From the NCBI GenBank assembly GCA_009792885.1, contig WMCF01000080.1, positions 77,053-141,052 on the forward strand: DNA of 64,000 bases. The letters are read 5' to 3'. Positions within the stretch are counted from its first letter, which is position 1; each line of letters begins with the position of its first letter. Below are positions 42,401 to 48,400 of the stretch, piece by piece. This stretch comes from Eremophila alpestris peregrina (lineage: Eukaryota > Chordata > Aves > Passeriformes > Alaudidae). A model generated the notes under the pieces. It did no database searches. It was given only the letters and a program-made list of their open reading frames with translations, and had not been told where the DNA came from. The position numbers were made by a program, and so were the translations under genes.

Positions 42401-45400
42401 TTACAGTAGAACTTTGTATATGTAAAAGAATGCATATACTAGAAAATGTGTAATTAAATAATCCAGGATACAGGGACAAATAAGAAAGCTATCCCAGCAG
42501 ACACAGTCTAAAGGCAAATGTAGTGAAGATGACTGCGTGATCATGAAATCCTCCAAGTTTAAAAGTTCTTGCTGATAGCTGACTGAATGGAGAGATGATC
42601 TTTTTGTTTGCTGGGTTGTTTGGGGTTTTTTTTTGTCCTTGTCTTTCTCACAGCTCCTTGTCTCCTAACAGTTTCATATTTCAAGTATTAGGTTTCTAGT
42701 TGACATTAGTCTTTAAATTACAGAAGACACCAAAACTGTATATGAAATTACTGATTTTTGACTAGAATCTGGATAGAACTGCAAGCCTTCAGTTTCAAGA
42801 GCAAATAAGTAATATTACAGTTTACTTCACATAAGAGGCTACTTCTAATTTACTTTTAGAATTTCTGTAACATAGCTTAAAACACCCCAATCATTTCTAT
42901 TATTTGGCATGTTAGAAAATTGAAGTTTGTTTCTTGCCAGACTCCTTCCAAAGCAGTGGTGATGAGGAAAACTTGAGGTGGGGGGGAGGCTTATTTAAAA
43001 AGTATGATAATACAGACTACATCATGCGTTTTTCCACCCCCCCCACAATAGCCACCGTTGCTCTTTAAGTGGAGAAGATTTAAACAGACAGTGGCAAAAT
43101 CCAAATCCAGATCTGCATCCCACTATTTACCATGCTAAAGGGTTACTGCAATATCTGGCTGCTATAAAACGTTTGCCTTTGGTAAGTATGTGTGTGTAAG
43201 CAATTCTGAATCTTTTTAACTTTGTCTATGTAGCTAGTCTATAAATTAAACATTTTGATATGGTCTTGTAAACCATGTCACACTTAAATTTGACTTGGAG
43301 AACTGGTCTTCTGCAAACCTGTAGATGTAAATCTGTTACATTGGCTAGGCTAGAAGGTTAAACCTTCCTTAGATGCATCACACACTTTTTGTCTTAACGC
43401 ATGAGTTAATTATATAAGGGATTGTGCTGCCTAATTCTTTGGAACATTCAACAATACAAATAAAAAAGATTGTCTTTCTATTACTTTCCTAAAACATTAA
43501 TTCTGAATGCCTTGGGTTTATTTTGCCAAATGATTTGTTATAGGTCTACTGTGATTATCATGGTCATTCTCGTAAAAAGAATGTATTTATGTATGGCTGC
43601 AGCATCAAAGAGACAATGTGGCGTACAAGTGCTGCCTCTCGTGACCTGGTGGAAGACCTTGGTTACAGGGTAAGTGTGACATTTGTACCTTTTATTTAGC
43701 ATGGGTTTGGAACATACTTTTAGTATGCAATAGTATCCTGATCTATCCTATCCAAATAATGACTCTATACCATAAGCACTTATTTAAAATCATCTCTTTA
43801 GTTTGTGAGTGTACTTCAAAGAACACTTCATGAAGTGTGCTTTGAGCTTTAAACATTGTACATTGTTTTGGGGTTTTTTTGTTGTTTCTTTACACCAATA
43901 TTTACCTTTTTTGTGTTTAATATGACTTTTATTGAAAACAGATGGAAAATATGCTGTGCATTTATAATTACAGATTAAAAAACAAGGCATTGAAGCATGG
44001 CAAACAATATTCTAGTGACAAGGCAAAAAGGAAACTGAATTATTCTGAGAAATACTTATTTTTGTATATGGAAATAGGCAAGATTCCTTTTTATTTATTC
44101 CTTTATATAAAGATGTGTAATTAAGATATGTGCCCCTAATTAGGTAAACATGTAAACTTGGCACAACACATTCTCTACATTGTATAAGCTTTCAAAAATG
44201 TCAAAAATTTAGAGAATTATTTGTTTCATGGAATAGTGTCTATTTCCTCTGTGTCTCCCTCCACTGCTGCCTCATGGGAACTGCAGACCTATGTGACCTA
44301 CAGGCATCCAGGCCCTGTGTTTTTCTGAAATTATTCAGAGTTAAGCTTTGAAAACATGTGACTGCACGTTAAAACACTTGCTATGCATCCTTTAGTGTAA
44401 ATGAGTACAGATGCTTTCTGATTTCTTTTCCTCTTTAAATCTACCTCACAAGAAAAAAAAAAATCCGTGGCTTCTTGATTTTCTTGTGTGATTTCCTGGA
44501 TGTTGAGCTGGATCCCAATCGCATCTGCTGCTCAAACACATTTAAGTGCGGTTTTGCCACTTCTGCCTGCGCTACTGTAGTGCACAAAACTCAGTAGTCA
44601 ATAAGGGCTGCTGAAGAAAGCCTTTCATTTTCAAAAAGGTGGACTGAAATGTTTGGGCAAGCTTACACTAATGGGTTATGTATTACCACTGAAATAATAA
44701 ATTTGAAGCAGTCATGTGTTTCTTCTTAACTGACACAAAAAAAACCTGGAAAGAACAGTCATTTAGCATTAATCAAACACAGATGTTTGTATGATCCTTT
44801 CACTAAAGCTGTCATGTAAACAGTTATACTGAACTTAGATTCACATGCTTGAAGTGAAATATGCACCTAGTGCTTTGCTGAACACAAATGAGTTTTATGT
44901 GTTAATAAAATACTGCTTTTGTTAGGTCTGTAAATGGGATTTCTGAAACAGTCTGCAGTTGAATGAAATACTTATGTGGATTAGGTAGTATGCTTAACTT
45001 GAGCAATCTTAGCTTGTTGAGTTAGGAAGGATTGGTGATCAGCTGAAGAATTCTGTTGTATCCTGATCCTTATTCACATGACTTACAATTTTAGTGACTG
45101 AACCTAAAAAAAGGGATTTTAAAAACTAGGAAAAGGCCTGAAGACACTGTCACTCTAACACACTCTCAAAAATTTTGAGTTTTGAAAACACAAGATGGAG
45201 AATTGTTTCTTTCTTGTTTTCTTAATTCAAAATGCACCACATTTTCTGGTAGTGGTTTACAAATTTCATGGTCCCTTTTCACCTCCTTCCATATGGGAAG
45301 TAAAAGAATTACTGTATTTTTCAAATTACTGTCCTGCAGGCACTCCCCAAGATCCTGAGTCAGACTGCTCCCGCATTCTGCATGGGCAGCTGCAGCTTTG

Positions 45401-48400
45401 TAGTGGAAAAATCCAAGGAATCTACAGCACGAGTTGTTGTCTGGAGAGAGATAGGAGTACAAAGGAGCTACACAATGGAAAGCACATTATGTGGATGTGA
45501 CCAGGGCAAGTATAAAGTAAGAGGATACATCAGTTAAATATTTCTTACTTTTTAATTTCTTCCCTTTGCATTGGTATCTTATTCTGTAACCCTGCTTGCT
45601 CAGTTCTTGCTTGCTTTAAGCTTCTGAAACCTTTTAAAGTCTGGGTACACTAATGTTAGGATGAAATGATAAAATTTTCTACATTGTAGGTTGCATAGCA
45701 ATTATGCTTATGGCTGTTTTAACAAGATTAATATTAATCATTGCTTGTAACACGTGTATGCATGTAGTTAAAAAACCCTAGAACTGTTCTGCCCAACAGA
45801 TTATTAGAATTGGGTAGCAGTAAATGCCAATACTATAATAAAAATTACCTTTACATATGATGATTTCAGACTTCCTCATGGCAGATCATGGTTCTTCAAT
45901 AGATACTTAACAGTGTCCCTTACAAAATTTTCCCATATAGCTGGGGAAACAGGCCTGAAAATCTAAACACTTTCATATCGGGTTACCAGCACTACAAATT
46001 GCACATCATCTATGAACTCACATAGTTGTGTGGCTTCTTGACTGAAAGTTTGTTTCTCTCCTTGAAAAGTGTTAACAGGGCTGCACATCTGAAAACAAAA
46101 GGTGACCCTGTTGGTAGTATCTCACTACTAGACAGCATGCATGGAAGAAGTGGATTTCCTCTGCTTGAAAGTTGAGTTTAGGAATGCTGATTGAGAAAAT
46201 GATCACAAGCCTCAAATGAGGTGCTTCATAGAAAGAGGATGAAAAGGCTGGGTGGGACAGAAACACAAAAAAAAGGGTTGAAACAAGATACATTTAGTAT
46301 ATTAATGTATGCTCCAACATCTGTGCTGCACAGTAGGAAGACAGATATTTTGTCCAGAATTTCAGCCCTGTAAGTGCTACATTTTGTCAATTAACAACAG
46401 ATGCATTCCTGCTGTTGCCAGAATATTCCTCAGATGACATTATTATAGAGCTGTAAAAAAAGAGAACTCATCCAGTTTGCTTATTTTGAAATTTTAAAAA
46501 TACTCTTAAACATGGACCCTCATGGCTTTAGCAGTGTTGCTACAGGAAGTACTTAAGAACAGTGAATTGAAGATGCTTTGTGGACAAACTTTCAAGATGC
46601 TTAAACCTCCAAAGCTATTCTTCAGTAATGAAAGAAAAACATGGCTGAATTTTGTGGAAGAATCATTTACTCAAAGGAAGAGCATTCTTTTATGTCATAT
46701 AAACTAGCTGATGAGACTAAATTACTGTTCTGCCATTCATTTTATGGAGTAAAGCAGTTTGTGAGCTCTTTATCATCCTCTGAACATAGAGGAAGATCCT
46801 TAATTTTTTCTTCACTGTGGTAATGCTCAGACTTACTAAGAAATTATATTTAAAATGTCAGTGTGACTGGACTTAAGCAAAGAGCTGCATTTCTCCAGTG
46901 AGAAGATGAAAGAGATTAAAAGGCTTAAGCTCAGGGTTTTCAGGGGGGGCTTTTTTTGGTGTTGTTTAGTTTATTTGGGGGATTTATTTTGTGGAAGGAG
47001 TAGGGCCTGTAACTCTGTCAATAAACTTGTGGTATAAATTAGATGACATATGTCATAATATGTTATTTCAAAACAGAGAAGTTGAACTATAGCAATTCCC
47101 TTCCTTCCTACTTCCCATCCTAAAGGACATGGGAGTTGAGATCTGAGGGATGGAAACATAGAAGTCTGAAACAGTTTGCTAGTCTTCTTCTGATTTGGCA
47201 TTCTTTGGCCAAATTTTGTTCAAAGCATGAAGAGGATTACTTAACAGTTTTGTTCTTTGTGGAAGGAATACTGAGTCTTTGCCGAAGCTGAACATCTTTT
47301 TTTTTTTTTTTTTTGTTATTGTAATTTATTGTACTTGGACAATGATGAATCTAGACTATTTACAGCCAGGAAGCTGTTGAGCTGAAGTTAGCTATTCTCA
47401 CCTTTGTTTAGGATCTCTGGTGACAGCATTGTCTCTGGAAGCAATTTTTTTTGCGCTGGTCACATGGAGTCTTTGAAGTCTATTGACAATAAGTGCTGCA
47501 AATATAGGTCAGTCATCTGTGATTCAAGATGTGGAAAAACAAATTCTCAGGTGAAAGGATTCTCCAGAATCTACTATTGAGCATAATTAAGATGCCAGAC
47601 AAAAGAACAATGTCTTCAATGATTCATGCCACCTGAAAACAGAAATCAATGTCCTTCATGATTGAAGATTAATACGTTTGGAAGTATTGCTTGACTGTTA
47701 AGTTAATCAAAAAGATTTTGTTACCTGGCAATCTTACAATGCACATAAAGAGAAGACTTCAGGAAATAAAGATTTGGTTAACTAATTTCTCAGTAACCAT
47801 GATTTTTCAGTCTTTAGAATTTGAGTTCTCAAAAATTATGTCTTTACAACCTCTGCTGAATAAGACATCAGAAGATCTACATATTTTACTGTCCAATTGA
47901 CTTTAAATTACTATTTTCCTTTCATTACATACATATTAAGTATATTACAGAAATATTCTCCTGATGTCACAGTCTGCTGTGCCTTTGTTTTGTATCTTTG
48001 CCTTCAAGTAGCAAATTTAATCAGAAAAATTTACAAATTCAAGTAGCAAATTCACAGAGATATTCTATTGATGTGAAGGTACCTTCATGGCATTCTTAGT
48101 AAGGAAGACTTCAACCCTCTATCTAAAATTTTACAGTCTAGAAGAAAAATAGTTATAGAAGATGTATAGAAAAAGAAGTTAAATTTAGTTTTTCAAAAAA
48201 GAAGCTGTGTTGAGATGGCTTGATGCAATGCCTATAGCATGTAAGTAAATTATTAGGCCTCAGTTAAAGGTTACAAGGGTAACAGTTGAAGATCATTAGA
48301 AGACAAAAAAGGAGTGTAATCAAGGCTTCAGTGAAAATGAACTTGACCTCAGATCCCTTAGTAAGGTCAACGGATGATGATGATGATTTGCCAAACCAGA

